DNA from: UBA1479 sp040221095 | GTDB taxonomy: Bacteria; Pseudomonadota; Alphaproteobacteria; Rhodospirillales; Casp-alpha2 | Direction of reading: 5' to 3' | DNA: 64,000 bases | Assembly: GCA_040221095.1 (NCBI GenBank) | Contig: JAVJVP010000004.1 | Location: 1 to 64,000, forward strand | Shown: positions 28,607 to 36,725 of the stretch, one piece after another | How positions within the stretch are numbered: the first letter of the stretch is position 1 | Layout of the letters: each line of letters starts with the position of its first letter | The notes under the pieces: model-generated | Databases searched by the model: none | What the model was told of the DNA's origin: nothing | What the model saw: the letters and a program-made list of their open reading frames with translations, nothing else | Translations under genes and position numbers: made by a program

Positions 28607-29258
28607 CGACGACGGCTGCCTGCTGTATCTGGTGACGCCCCCGGCCTTCGACCCGAACGTCTTCGCGGACGATCTGGCGGCGGCGCTCGACGCCGGTCCC
28701 GTCGGCGTGGTGCAGTTGCGCCTGAAGGCCCCGGACGGCACGCCCAACAGCGACGACGACATCCGCCGCGCCGTCGATATCCTGCTGCCCGTGTGCCGCG
28801 ACCGCGGCGTGCCGCTGCTCCTCAACGACCGCCCCGACCTGGCGGCGGAAACAGATTGCGACGGCGTCCATGTTGGCCAGGGCGACGCCTCCTACCGGGA
28901 CGCCCGCAACATCCTGGGCGACGGCCGCGCCGTCGGCGTGACCTGCCATGCATCCCGCCACCTGGCCATGGAAGCCGGCGAGGCCGGGGCCGACTACGTC
29001 GCCTTCGGCGCCTTCTTCCCGACCGGGACCAAGGAGGTCACCCACCACGCGGATGCCGACCTGTTGCGCTGGTGGAGCGAGATTTTCGTGGTGCCCTGCG
29101 TCGCCATCGGCGGCATCACGGTGGCCAACTGCGCGCCCCTGGTTGCCGCAGGTGCCGACTTCCTGGCCGTGGTCTCCGGGGTCTGGCAGCATCCGCAGGG
29201 ACCCGCCGCCGCCGTCACCGCATTCAACAAGGTAATTGCCGATACCCAGCGCCCCTGA
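28599..29258 (+). CDS. thiE: Thiamine-phosphate synthase
   Basis: The 219-residue TIM barrel has VQLRLK near residues 39-44 (pyrophosphate/Mg2+ site), LLNDRPDLA near 72-80, DGVHVGQGD near 88-96, GVTCHASRH near 113-121, DYVAFGAFFPTGTKE near 130-144 and AIGGIT near 168-173. It joins HMP-PP to the thiazole phosphate to form thiamine phosphate. It overlaps the preceding gene by eight bases and is followed by efp after 89 bases. Confidence 0.92.
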   Translation: MADDDGCLLYLVTPPAFDPNVFADDLAAALDAGPVGVVQLRLKAPDGTPNSDDDIRRAVDILLPVCRDRGVPLLLNDRPDLAAETDCDGVHVGQGDASYRDARNILGDGRAVGVTCHASRHLAMEAGEAGADYVAFGAFFPTGTKEVTHHADADLLRWWSEIFVVPCVAIGGITVANCAPLVAAGADFLAVVSGVWQHPQGPAAAVTAFNKVIADTQRP

Positions 29259-29347
29259 CGGCGGCGCTGGGCCGTTGCTATGCACGAAACAAACTGGTAG
29301 CTTCCGCGCCGCTTTCACCCCCCATCAACATGCAAACGGGCACGGAC

Positions 29348-29917
29348 ATGAAAATCGACGGCAACGCCATTCGACCCGGTATGGTCATCGAACATCAGGG
29401 ACGCCTGTGGCGCGCGGTCAAGATCGCCCATACCCAGCCCGGCAAGGGCGGCGCCTATCTTCAGGTGGAACTGCGCGAGCTGCGCGACGGCACCAAGCTG
29501 AACGAACGCTTCCGGTCGTCGGAAAAGGTCGAGCGCGCAACCCTGGAGCAGAAGGAATACCAGTTCCTGTTCGCCGACGGCGAGATGTACACCTTCATGG
29601 ACAACGAAACCTATGAACAGGTCGTCCTGAACGGCGATCAGATCGGCGACGACCAAACACCCTATCTGCAGGACGGCATGGAAGTGACCATCGAAAGCCA
29701 CGACGGCGACCCCATCGGCGTCCAACTGCCCGACCGGGTGACCCTGACGGTGGTCGAGACCGAAGCCGTGGTCAAAGGCCAGACGGCGGCGTCCAGCTAC
29801 AAACCCGCCCTGTTGGACAACGGCGTGCGAACCAGCGTGCCGCCGCATATCGAAACCGGCACCCGTATCGTCGTCAATCCCGCCGAAGGCACCTATGTCG
29901 AGCGGGCCAAGGACTAG
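29348..29917 (+). CDS. efp: Elongation factor P
   Basis: The 189-residue protein has three beta-barrel domains: KOW-like N-domain (1-65), OB domain (66-128) and C-terminal OB domain (129-189). Lys33 at the loop tip (TQPGKGGAY) is the residue modified by EpmA-type enzymes in many bacteria. EF-P rescues ribosomes stalled at polyproline; several proteins in this window (TolA, the OmpA-like protein at 31053, the helicase tail) are proline-rich. ATG 29348 is chosen by family alignment; an ATG six codons earlier is possible. Confidence 0.95.
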   Translation: MKIDGNAIRPGMVIEHQGRLWRAVKIAHTQPGKGGAYLQVELRELRDGTKLNERFRSSEKVERATLEQKEYQFLFADGEMYTFMDNETYEQVVLNGDQIGDDQTPYLQDGMEVTIESHDGDPIGVQLPDRVTLTVVETEAVVKGQTAASSYKPALLDNGVRTSVPPHIETGTRIVVNPAEGTYVERAKD

Positions 29918-29970
29918 GCTTCGGCCGCGTCCGTCCCGCCCCTTTCCGACCGCTTGAAACAAGGCCCGCC

Positions 29971-30774
29971 ATGCTGCGCACGCCCCTGATAAACGTCATG
30001 ACCGCCGCCGCCCAGAAGGCGGCGCGGGGCCTGATCCGCGATTTCGGCGAGGTCGAGCATCTGCAGATCTCGAAGAAGGGCCCGGCCGATTTCGTCTCGA
30101 CCGCCGACCGCAAGGCCGAGACCATCCTGTTCGAGGAACTGCAGCGCGCGCGGCCCAAATACGGCTTTCTGATGGAAGAACGCGGCGCGGTCGAAGGCGT
30201 CGACACGTCGAACCGCTGGATCATTGATCCGCTCGACGGCACCACCAACTTCCTGCACGGCATTCCCCAGTTCGCCATCTCGATCGGCCTGGAACGCGAC
30301 GGCCAGATCTTCGCCGGCGTCGTCTACAACCCGATCACGGACGAGATGTTCGTCGCCGAAAAGGGCCAGGGGGCCTTTCTCAACGGACGCCGTCTGCGCG
30401 TCTCGGCGCGCCGCGACATTTCCGAAGCCCTGTTCGCGACGGGCATTCCCTTCGTCGGCCGGGGCAATCACGACCTGTTCCTGAACCAGTTGCGCGCGAT
30501 CATGGCCGTGTCCGCGGGCGTGCGGCGCAACGGTGCCGCCTCGCTCGACCTGGCCTGGGTCGCTGCCGGGCGCTTCGAGGGATTCTGGGAACAGAACCTG
30601 CAGCCCTGGGACATGGCCGCGGGCATGATTCTGGTCGCCGAAGCGGGCGGTTTTGTGACCGACCTTTCGGGCGGCAAGGACATCTTCCAGCGCGGCGACA
30701 TCGCCGCCGGTAACGACGCCATGCATCCGGCCATGGTAAAGACCCTGGCCGGGGCCGGGGCGGCGGCCTCCTGA
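29971..30774 (+). CDS. suhB: Inositol-1-monophosphatase family protein (SuhB-like)
   Basis: The 267-residue enzyme has the metal-binding motifs of the family: GPADFVSTADRKAE (about 37-50), EERG near 69, WIIDPLDGTTNFLHG near 82-96 and the C-terminal QPWDMAAGMILVAEAGG near 210-226. It hydrolyses inositol-1-phosphate or related phosphomonoesters; SuhB also takes part in rRNA antitermination in E. coli. It follows efp by 53 bases, a common alphaproteobacterial pair. Confidence 0.92.
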   Translation: MLRTPLINVMTAAAQKAARGLIRDFGEVEHLQISKKGPADFVSTADRKAETILFEELQRARPKYGFLMEERGAVEGVDTSNRWIIDPLDGTTNFLHGIPQFAISIGLERDGQIFAGVVYNPITDEMFVAEKGQGAFLNGRRLRVSARRDISEALFATGIPFVGRGNHDLFLNQLRAIMAVSAGVRRNGAASLDLAWVAAGRFEGFWEQNLQPWDMAAGMILVAEAGGFVTDLSGGKDIFQRGDIAAGNDAMHPAMVKTLAGAGAAAS

Positions 30775-31052
30775 CGCCGTTTCCATCCCGCCGAACGGCC
30801 GTTTTCATGCGCCCCGAAAGCGTCATATTTCCCCGATTTCATTCAAGGGCTTTACGGTTGTCCAGCGCATCGCCGTTGGTTAAGGTGATCGCCTTGGTTT
30901 CCGCCGCGGGCCGGGGCCTGCCCGGAACGTTCCGGCGCGGGAAAACCGGGGTCCGCCGCAAGCGGGACCGACATGCGGGAACACGACATCCGGCCGGAAC
31001 ACGTCAACAGGCCGGAAGACGACAACAGGGAAGAATGGGGAGAAACCGTCCG

Positions 31053-32066
31053 ATGACATCCTCACGTTTTTTGACCGGGCTTTTGGTCATTGCCATGGCG
31101 CCGCTGGCGCTGGCGTCAGGCCCGGTCGAGGCACAGGTGAGCAACTACGCGGACGGTGCCGTGACCATCGACCTGGGCGTCTTGCCCGGCGGCGGATACG
31201 GCTACACCATGGACGTGTCGTCGGAACCGGCGGCCGCCCCCGCCTACGGCGGCGCACTGCGCCTGCCGGGCGCAAGCCGGCCGACCTCACAGCTTTTCGT
31301 GACGCCCGAGAAATCCGCCCCCATCCGCAAGCTGCAGGTGACCCGCGCCGAGCCGGCGCCGGCGCCGCGTTCCAGCCGCATGGAAACGGAGATGCGCCCG
31401 CCCGCCACCAAGGCGCCGCCACCGCCCATGCCCTCGAAACCATCGCCCAAGCCCGCCCCGGCGGCCGAGGCCCCGGCGCCGCTGACCGCCGCCGCGCCGC
31501 CGCCGCCCGCCATGCCCGCGGACCCCGGAAAGGCCGCCGACAAGAAAATGGCCGACGCGGCACCGCCGCCTGCGCCCAAGATGGCCACGGCAAAAGATTC
31601 CGCGGACAAGGCTCCGCCCCCGCCGCCCCCGCCCGCCACGGCACCGGGTGCCGCCATTCCGCCACCCCCCCCGCCGCCCGCCACGGCCACGGCCGTGCCC
31701 ACGCCGCCGGCACCCAAGGCGGAAAGCACCGCGTCCCTGACGACCGGCGAGGATGGCCGGCTGACCCGCGTGGTGTTCGACGAAAGCCAGTCGAAACTGC
31801 CCGACAGCGCCAAACCGAACCTGTTGAAGCTGGCCGATCAGGTCAAGGACCAGCGCGATGTGCGGCTGCAGCTTTTGGCCTATGCCGGGGGCGACGACCT
31901 GAAATCCAACCGGGCCCGCCGCCTGTCCTTGTCCCGCGCCCTTTCCGTGCGCTCGTTCCTGATCGAAAGCGGGATTCGTTCGACCCGGATCGACGTGCGC
32001 GCACTCGGCGACAAGACGTCAGACGAGCCCAAAAACCGGGTCGACATCACCTTGGCCCCGCGTTGA
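31053..32066 (+). CDS. Secreted OmpA-domain protein with long proline-rich linker
   Basis: The 337-residue product starts with a signal peptide (residues 1-28, ending VEA-Q). A beta-rich segment follows (about 30-75), then a Pro/Ala/Lys-rich linker (about 95-230, with several runs of six or more prolines) and an OmpA-like C-terminal domain (about 232-336) with FDESQSKLP, SNRARRLSLSRALSVR and the terminal NRVDITL. The domain should bind peptidoglycan. ATG 31053 follows GGGGAG; an open frame reaches 30807 but encodes no sensible N-terminus. It heads a cluster with a MotA-like and a MotB-like gene. Confidence 0.75.
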   Translation: MTSSRFLTGLLVIAMAPLALASGPVEAQVSNYADGAVTIDLGVLPGGGYGYTMDVSSEPAAAPAYGGALRLPGASRPTSQLFVTPEKSAPIRKLQVTRAEPAPAPRSSRMETEMRPPATKAPPPPMPSKPSPKPAPAAEAPAPLTAAAPPPPAMPADPGKAADKKMADAAPPPAPKMATAKDSADKAPPPPPPPATAPGAAIPPPPPPPATATAVPTPPAPKAESTASLTTGEDGRLTRVVFDESQSKLPDSAKPNLLKLADQVKDQRDVRLQLLAYAGGDDLKSNRARRLSLSRALSVRSFLIESGIRSTRIDVRALGDKTSDEPKNRVDITLAPR

Positions 32067-32131
32067 CGGCACCGCGCCGGATTCCGCGTGACGCCCGTAC
32101 CCCCGAAAGGACCTCGTAAGGGCTTCCCTAC

Positions 32132-33238
32132 ATGACGCGCCCCAACCGATACCTGCTCAGGATGATCCTGTTCCTCGGCGCCGTCGTCGCCGTCTGCGCC
32201 CCCCTGTTCCAACCGCTGCGCGACGCCTTCCTGGCCAATGCGCCCCTGAACGGCGGCATCCTGGCCGTGCTGGCATTGGGCATCGCCTACAACTTCCTGC
32301 AGGTCGCACGCCTGAAGCCCGAGGTCGAATGGGTGGAAAGCTACCGCCGCGACGGCGCGCAGCTGTCGCAGCCGAGCCCGCCCCGCCTGCTCGGCCCCAT
32401 GGCCAGCATGCTGGGCCAGCGCTCCGGCCGCCTGACCCTGTCGACCACGTCACTGCGCACCCTGCTCGACGGCCTTGGCTCGCGCCTGGACGAATCGCGG
32501 GACATTTCGCGCTATGTCATCGGCCTGCTGATCTTCCTGGGATTGCTCGGCACCTTCTGGGGGCTTTTGGAAACGGTCGCCTCGGTCAAGGACGTGATCG
32601 TCGGCCTGACCGTCGACGGCGGCGACATCAACGCGATCTTCGATAAATTGAAAAAGGGCCTGGAAACGCCCCTGTCCGGCATGGGCACGGCCTTTTCCTC
32701 GTCCCTGTTCGGGTTGTCGGGCTCGCTCATCCTGGGCTTTCTCGACCTGCAGGCCGGCCAGGCCCAGAACCGGTTCTACAATGATCTGGAAGAATGGCTG
32801 TCGAGCCTGACCCGCCTGTCGTCGGGGGCGCTTTCCGGCGACGGCGACCAGTCCATGCCCGCCTATGTGCAGGCGCTTCTGGAACAGTCGGCGGAAAACC
32901 TGGAGAACCTGCAACGCACCCTGTCGCGCGGCGAGGAAAGCCGCGCCGAAGCCAACCAGAGCATCCTGGCCCTGACCAACAAGCTGGACACCCTGACCGA
33001 CCACCTGCGCATGCAGCAGCAGTTGATGAAGGACATGGCCCAGGGCATGAATCGGAACGACGGCGGGGGCATGGACGCGGAAACCAAGACCAGCATCCGC
33101 AACCTGGACCGTTCCGTGGCCCGTCTGGCCGACGACGTCAGCCACGGCCGCGACGAGATCATCAAGGAAGTGCGGTCCGAGATCAAACTTCTGGCCCGCA
33201 CCATCGCCAACATCGCCGACGGCGAATATGACCGCTGA
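32132..33238 (+). CDS. MotA/TolQ/ExbB-type channel protein with coiled-coil tail
   Basis: The 368-residue product has four predicted membrane helices (about 11-28, 42-58, 128-150 and 183-205). The third and fourth (RYVIGLLIFLGLLGTFWGLL and GMGTAFSSSLFGLSGSLIL) match the channel helices of MotA/TolQ/ExbB/ZorA. A cytoplasmic coiled-coil tail runs from about 245 to 365. With the next gene it should form a proton- or sodium-driven motor like MotAB or ZorAB. It is not a flagellar locus: no flagellar gene is nearby. The Zorya partners ZorC and ZorD are also absent. Confidence 0.8.
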   Translation: MTRPNRYLLRMILFLGAVVAVCAPLFQPLRDAFLANAPLNGGILAVLALGIAYNFLQVARLKPEVEWVESYRRDGAQLSQPSPPRLLGPMASMLGQRSGRLTLSTTSLRTLLDGLGSRLDESRDISRYVIGLLIFLGLLGTFWGLLETVASVKDVIVGLTVDGGDINAIFDKLKKGLETPLSGMGTAFSSSLFGLSGSLILGFLDLQAGQAQNRFYNDLEEWLSSLTRLSSGALSGDGDQSMPAYVQALLEQSAENLENLQRTLSRGEESRAEANQSILALTNKLDTLTDHLRMQQQLMKDMAQGMNRNDGGGMDAETKTSIRNLDRSVARLADDVSHGRDEIIKEVRSEIKLLARTIANIADGEYDR

Positions 33239-33304
33239 CGCCGTGACGCAGGTTCCCCGTCCCCGTCACGACCCGGCGGCCCCCCGGCAAGGGACACAGT
33301 AACC

Positions 33305-34540
33305 ATGGCCAGCCTCGCCAGGCGCCACGAACGATCAACCAACATCTGGCCCGGCTTCGTCGACGCCCTGGCGACGCTGCTGATGGTCATCATCTTTTTG
33401 TTGCTGATCTTCATCATGGCCCAGGTGTTTTTGGGACAGGCATTGACCGGGCGCGATCAGGCCCTGCGCGAGTTGGAGGGCGAGATCAGCGAACTGGCGA
33501 GCCTGCTGGCCCTGGAACGCAAGACCACGGACAGCCTGCGCGCCGACGTCGGCCGCCTGTCGGCGGAACTCGAAGCCTCGGTCAGCGAACGCGAACGCCT
33601 GAGCACCAGCGTCGCCGAGCTGCGCATGCGCGCGGAATCGGCGGAACAGCAGCTTGTCGACGCCATGGTCTCCATGGAAGCCAGCCGCCAGACCATCGGC
33701 CGCCTGGAGAGCAACCTGGAGGACGCCAAGAAGACCCTGTCGGTCCGCGAGGAGGAACTGGCCGACCGCGTGCAGCGGCTCAACAGCCTGGCGCGCGAGA
33801 TCGAGGCCCTGACGGCGCTGCGCGACGAGCTGACCGCCAAGATCCTGGAACTGGGCAAGCAAGCCGATGAAAAGGGCGAGGCGCTGATCAATGAGCGCCA
33901 GATTTCCGAAAGCGCGCGCGCCCAGGTCGCCCTGATGAACCGCCAGTTGGCGGCCCTGCGCGAGCAGTTGGCGACGCTTGAGGCGACGCTCCGCGCGGCC
34001 GAGGAAAAGGCCCAGTCGCAGGGTGTTCAGATCGAAAGCCTGGGCAAGCGGCTTAACGCCGCGCTGGCGTCCAAGGTGCAGGAACTCAGCCGCTACCGCT
34101 CGGAATTCTTCGGCCGCCTGCGCGAAGTTCTCGGCAACCGGCCCGGCATCCGCATCGTCGGCGACCGCTTCGTGTTCCAGTCGGAGGTACTGTTCGACGT
34201 CGCCTCCGCCGAACTGGGCCCGGCGGGCAAGGAGCAGATGGGGGCCCTGGCCCAGACCCTCAAGGAACTGGTCGTGAAAATCCCCGAGGACATTGACTGG
34301 GTTCTGCGCGTCGACGGCCATACGGACAAGACGCCGATTTCCACGGCCCGCTTCCCCTCCAATTGGGAACTGTCGGCGGCACGCGCCATTTCCGTGGTCA
34401 AATTCCTGATCGACCAGGGACTTCCGCCCGTGCGCCTGGTCGCCGCCGGGTTCTCGGCCAACCGGCCCATCGATCAAGGCGCGGATGAAATCGCCCTGCG
34501 GCGGAACCGCCGGATCGAACTGAAACTGACCCAGCGCTGA
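33305..34540 (+). CDS. MotB-like OmpA-domain protein with coiled coil
   Basis: The 411-residue product has one N-terminal membrane helix (about 18-44) that begins WPGFVDALATLLMVIIFLL. Asp20 sits where MotB/ExbD carry the ion-binding aspartate. A very long coiled coil (about 45-255) follows, then an OmpA domain (about 275-411) with FDVASAELGPAGKEQ, VDGHTDKTPI and NRRIELKL. The layout fits a stator subunit that reaches across the periplasm to peptidoglycan. Sixty-six bases separate it from the MotA-like gene. The partner OmpA protein at 31053 probably belongs to the same unit. Confidence 0.8.
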   Translation: MASLARRHERSTNIWPGFVDALATLLMVIIFLLLIFIMAQVFLGQALTGRDQALRELEGEISELASLLALERKTTDSLRADVGRLSAELEASVSERERLSTSVAELRMRAESAEQQLVDAMVSMEASRQTIGRLESNLEDAKKTLSVREEELADRVQRLNSLAREIEALTALRDELTAKILELGKQADEKGEALINERQISESARAQVALMNRQLAALREQLATLEATLRAAEEKAQSQGVQIESLGKRLNAALASKVQELSRYRSEFFGRLREVLGNRPGIRIVGDRFVFQSEVLFDVASAELGPAGKEQMGALAQTLKELVVKIPEDIDWVLRVDGHTDKTPISTARFPSNWELSAARAISVVKFLIDQGLPPVRLVAAGFSANRPIDQGADEIALRRNRRIELKLTQR

Positions 34541-34553
34541 TCGGCCGTCCAGA

Positions 34554-35759
34554 ATGCTCGCCATTTTCCTGATCGTCGTCGTCGATCTTATCGGCTTCGG
34601 TATCATCATTCCGCTGCTGCCGTTCTACGGCGAGCATTTCCAGGCTGACCCGCAGACCGTCGGCCTGCTGATGGCGACCTATTCCCTGGCCCAGTTCATT
34701 TCCGCCCCCCTGTGGGGACGGCTCAGCGACCGCGCCGGGCGGCGGCCGGTCCTGTTGCTGAGCCTTGCCGGGGCGGCGGCGGCCTATATCTGGCTGGCCT
34801 TCGCCGACGCGCTGTGGATGCTGTTCATGGCGCGCGCCCTGGGCGGCCTTATGGCCGGCAACATTTCCGCCGCCTTCGCCTACATGGCCGACATCACGAC
34901 CAAGGAGAACCGCGCCAAAGGCATGGGCATGATCGGCGCCGCCTTCGGCATCGGCTTCATCCTGGGCCCCGCCATCGGCGGCATCCTGGCCGGGCCGGAC
35001 CCGCTGACCGCCGATTACCAAAGCCCGGCCCTGGCCGCCGCGGGCCTGTCCCTGCTGGCGCTTGTGCTGGGTCTGGTGAAACTGCCGGAATCCCTGTCGC
35101 CCGAGGTCCGCGCCCGCGCGGCGGCGATGCCGCGCCGGCAGCGTCTGGCGCAGTTCGCGGATGCCCTGCGCCTGCCCGGCGTCGGGCTGTTGATGCTGCT
35201 GGGCTTCCTCGCGACCTTCGTGTTCGCAGGCCTGGAGACCACCTTCGCCATGTGGTCCCGGCGCGCCTTCGACTGGGGCCCGGAACAGAACGGCTGGTTG
35301 TTCGCCTATGTCGGCGTGCTCTCGGCGGCGGTCCAGGGCGGCCTGATGGGGCGTCTCGCCAAACGCTTCGGCGAACGCGCCCTTCTGGTCCAGGGGGCGG
35401 TCGCCCTGGCGCTCGGCATCGGCGCCATCCCCTTCTGCACCCAGGTCTGGCATCTGCTGGCCGCCATGGCCGTCGCGGCCTATGGCTTCAGCGTCATCAA
35501 TCCCGCCTACAACAGTTTGATTTCCCAACAGGTTCCGGATACGGACCAAGGCGGCGTGATGGGCGTGACGCGGTCGGTGACGACCCTGGCCCGCGTCCTG
35601 GGGCCGGCCTGGGCCGGGATGCTGTTCGCGCAGATCGGGCGGGACTGGCCCTATTATTCGGGGGCATTGGTGATGGCGGCGGTGCTGCTCATCGCCCTGG
35701 CCGTTCCGGTCGGACTGCGGACCGCCCCGCCGTCACAGGCCGACGGCGACCCCCGTTGA
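34554..35759 (+). CDS. MFS transporter, TetA-like drug/metabolite:H+ antiporter
   Basis: The 401-residue protein has 12 predicted membrane helices. The MFS motif A region GRLSDRAGRRPVLLLS lies between helices 2 and 3 (about 59-74), and the PLLPFYGEHF and GFGIIIP residues in helix 1 match the TCR/TetA branch. The FILGPAIGG motif C lies near 142-150, pointing to an exporter. Substrate unknown. It starts 13 bases after the MotB-like gene, so it may share its transcript. Its last 27 bases overlap the cyaY gene tail to tail. Confidence 0.82.
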   Translation: MLAIFLIVVVDLIGFGIIIPLLPFYGEHFQADPQTVGLLMATYSLAQFISAPLWGRLSDRAGRRPVLLLSLAGAAAAYIWLAFADALWMLFMARALGGLMAGNISAAFAYMADITTKENRAKGMGMIGAAFGIGFILGPAIGGILAGPDPLTADYQSPALAAAGLSLLALVLGLVKLPESLSPEVRARAAAMPRRQRLAQFADALRLPGVGLLMLLGFLATFVFAGLETTFAMWSRRAFDWGPEQNGWLFAYVGVLSAAVQGGLMGRLAKRFGERALLVQGAVALALGIGAIPFCTQVWHLLAAMAVAAYGFSVINPAYNSLISQQVPDTDQGGVMGVTRSVTTLARVLGPAWAGMLFAQIGRDWPYYSGALVMAAVLLIALAVPVGLRTAPPSQADGDPR

Positions 35760-36062
35760 CGCCTTGAGTTCGGCCGCCAGTTTCTCATCCAGGAAGTCGC
35801 CCGACCGCGTGCAGCGCCATTGTTCCGCATCGCCGTCATAATCGTAATGGGTAGCACCACTGGCCGGGGACGACATCCAGATCTGGCGGTTGGGGGCATG
35901 CTTGTTGATGACGTACTGGCCGCCGGAGTCCAATTCAATGGTCAGAATACCGCCTTCCAGATCGACGTCGGCTTGATCGCCAAGCACCGCCTCGATCGCG
36001 TCCATAAAGGATTCCAGGGTCGCGTCGGCGATGCGGGTGAATGACGTGTCGTCCAGGGACAT
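35733..36062 (-). CDS. cyaY: Iron donor protein CyaY (frataxin)
   Basis: The 109-residue product has the frataxin fold: an acidic first helix (SFMDAIEAVLGDQADVDLEGG near residues 18-38), the strand TIELDSGGQYVINKHAPNRQIW near 41-62 and SGATHYDYDG near 68-77. Frataxin binds iron and regulates Fe-S cluster assembly on IscS/IscU. No isc genes are in the window. The 3' end overlaps the MFS gene by 27 bases on the other strand. Confidence 0.92.
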   Translation of the reverse strand: MSLDDTSFTRIADATLESFMDAIEAVLGDQADVDLEGGILTIELDSGGQYVINKHAPNRQIWMSSPASGATHYDYDGDAEQWRCTRSGDFLDEKLAAELKASTGVAVGL

Positions 36063-36124
36063 GCGGGGAAACTCCTTGCGTTAGGGTCGAAAAAGCCAGC
36101 TTATCGGCGGAAATTCATGAAACC

Positions 36125-36153
36125 TTGCGCATGGCAGGTCATGTCTGTATATA
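36125..36153 (+). promoter_or_regulatory. Predicted sigma-70 promoter of rpmE
   Basis: TTGCGC (36125-36130) and TATATA (36148-36153) are separated by 17 bases. Transcription would start near 36160, leaving a leader of about 23 bases before the rpmE ATG at 36183. The gap to the divergent cyaY start at 36062 is 120 bases. Confidence 0.6.
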
Positions 36154-36182
36154 GAGCGCCACTTTTGCCGGAGCCAAGCCAA

Positions 36183-36410
36183 ATGAAAAAAGATATCCAC
36201 CCGGAATACCACGAAATCACCGTTCAGATGACGGATGGTAGTTCGTTCACGACGCGCAGCACCTGGGGCAACCCCGGCGATGTGCTGAAGTTGGAAGTCG
36301 ACCCGAAGAGCCATCCGGCTTGGACGGGCGGCGGACACCGTCTGGTTGATGCCGGCGGGCGCCTGGCGCGCTTCAACAAGCGGTTCGGGAACAGCGGCCT
36401 GAAGATGTAG
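36183..36410 (+). CDS. rpmE: 50S ribosomal protein L31, cysteine-free form
   Basis: The 75-residue protein begins MKKDIHPEYHEITVQMTDG and has the STWG and HPAWTGG segments and the RFNKRFG C-terminus of L31. It has no cysteine, so it is the zinc-independent C-minus type; alphaproteobacteria commonly carry this form as their main L31. GGAG lies nine bases before ATG 36183, which decides the start against an upstream ATG at 36117. A strong terminator follows at 36469. Confidence 0.94.
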   Translation: MKKDIHPEYHEITVQMTDGSSFTTRSTWGNPGDVLKLEVDPKSHPAWTGGGHRLVDAGGRLARFNKRFGNSGLKM

Positions 36411-36725
36411 GTTTCCGCCCCTTCGGGGACGGTCTCCGGCCTTGGCCGGAACCTGGATCGACATGCACAAGGGCGCACCCCTAGGGGCGCGCCCTTTTCC
36501 ATGCGCAATCCCTGGGATAGGATGGTTAAAATCACCCCCTCCCATGACGCGGGCAGCTATGCTAACTTTTATGCAATCGGGTAGGGAATTGTTTACCCGC
36601 CCGCATCAGAATTGCTCTTCTGGGAAGTACCGAAACATCCGGCAGGCCTGATCGACCGGGGAAGGCGATCTGTGGCCGTGGTGGTGTTTCGGTCTGATTA
36701 ACGGGGAGCGGCTGGGGTATCGGCC
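36411..36725. other. Intergenic region after rpmE
   Basis: This 315-base gap holds the rpmE terminator (36469-36499) and a second hairpin, CGGGTA at 36578-36583 with TACCCG at 36594-36599. An AT-rich stretch near 36556-36575 could hold the cyclase promoter, but I cannot place a good pair. The region before 36725 has GGGGAG and GGGGT ahead of the cyclase ATG. I see no open frame or RNA gene. Confidence 0.6.
36469..36499 (+). terminator. Intrinsic terminator of rpmE
   Basis: AAGGGCGC at 36469-36476 pairs with GCGCCCTT at 36489-36496, with the inner CCCCTAGGGG extending the stem. The plus strand continues TTTTCC. It lies 59 bases after the rpmE stop. Confidence 0.75.

Noticed and set aside
32132..34540. 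Zorya anti-phage system
   Set aside because: ZorA/ZorB-like partners are present, but the neighbours are an OmpA protein and an MFS exporter; no ZorC, ZorD or ZorE-type gene is in range.
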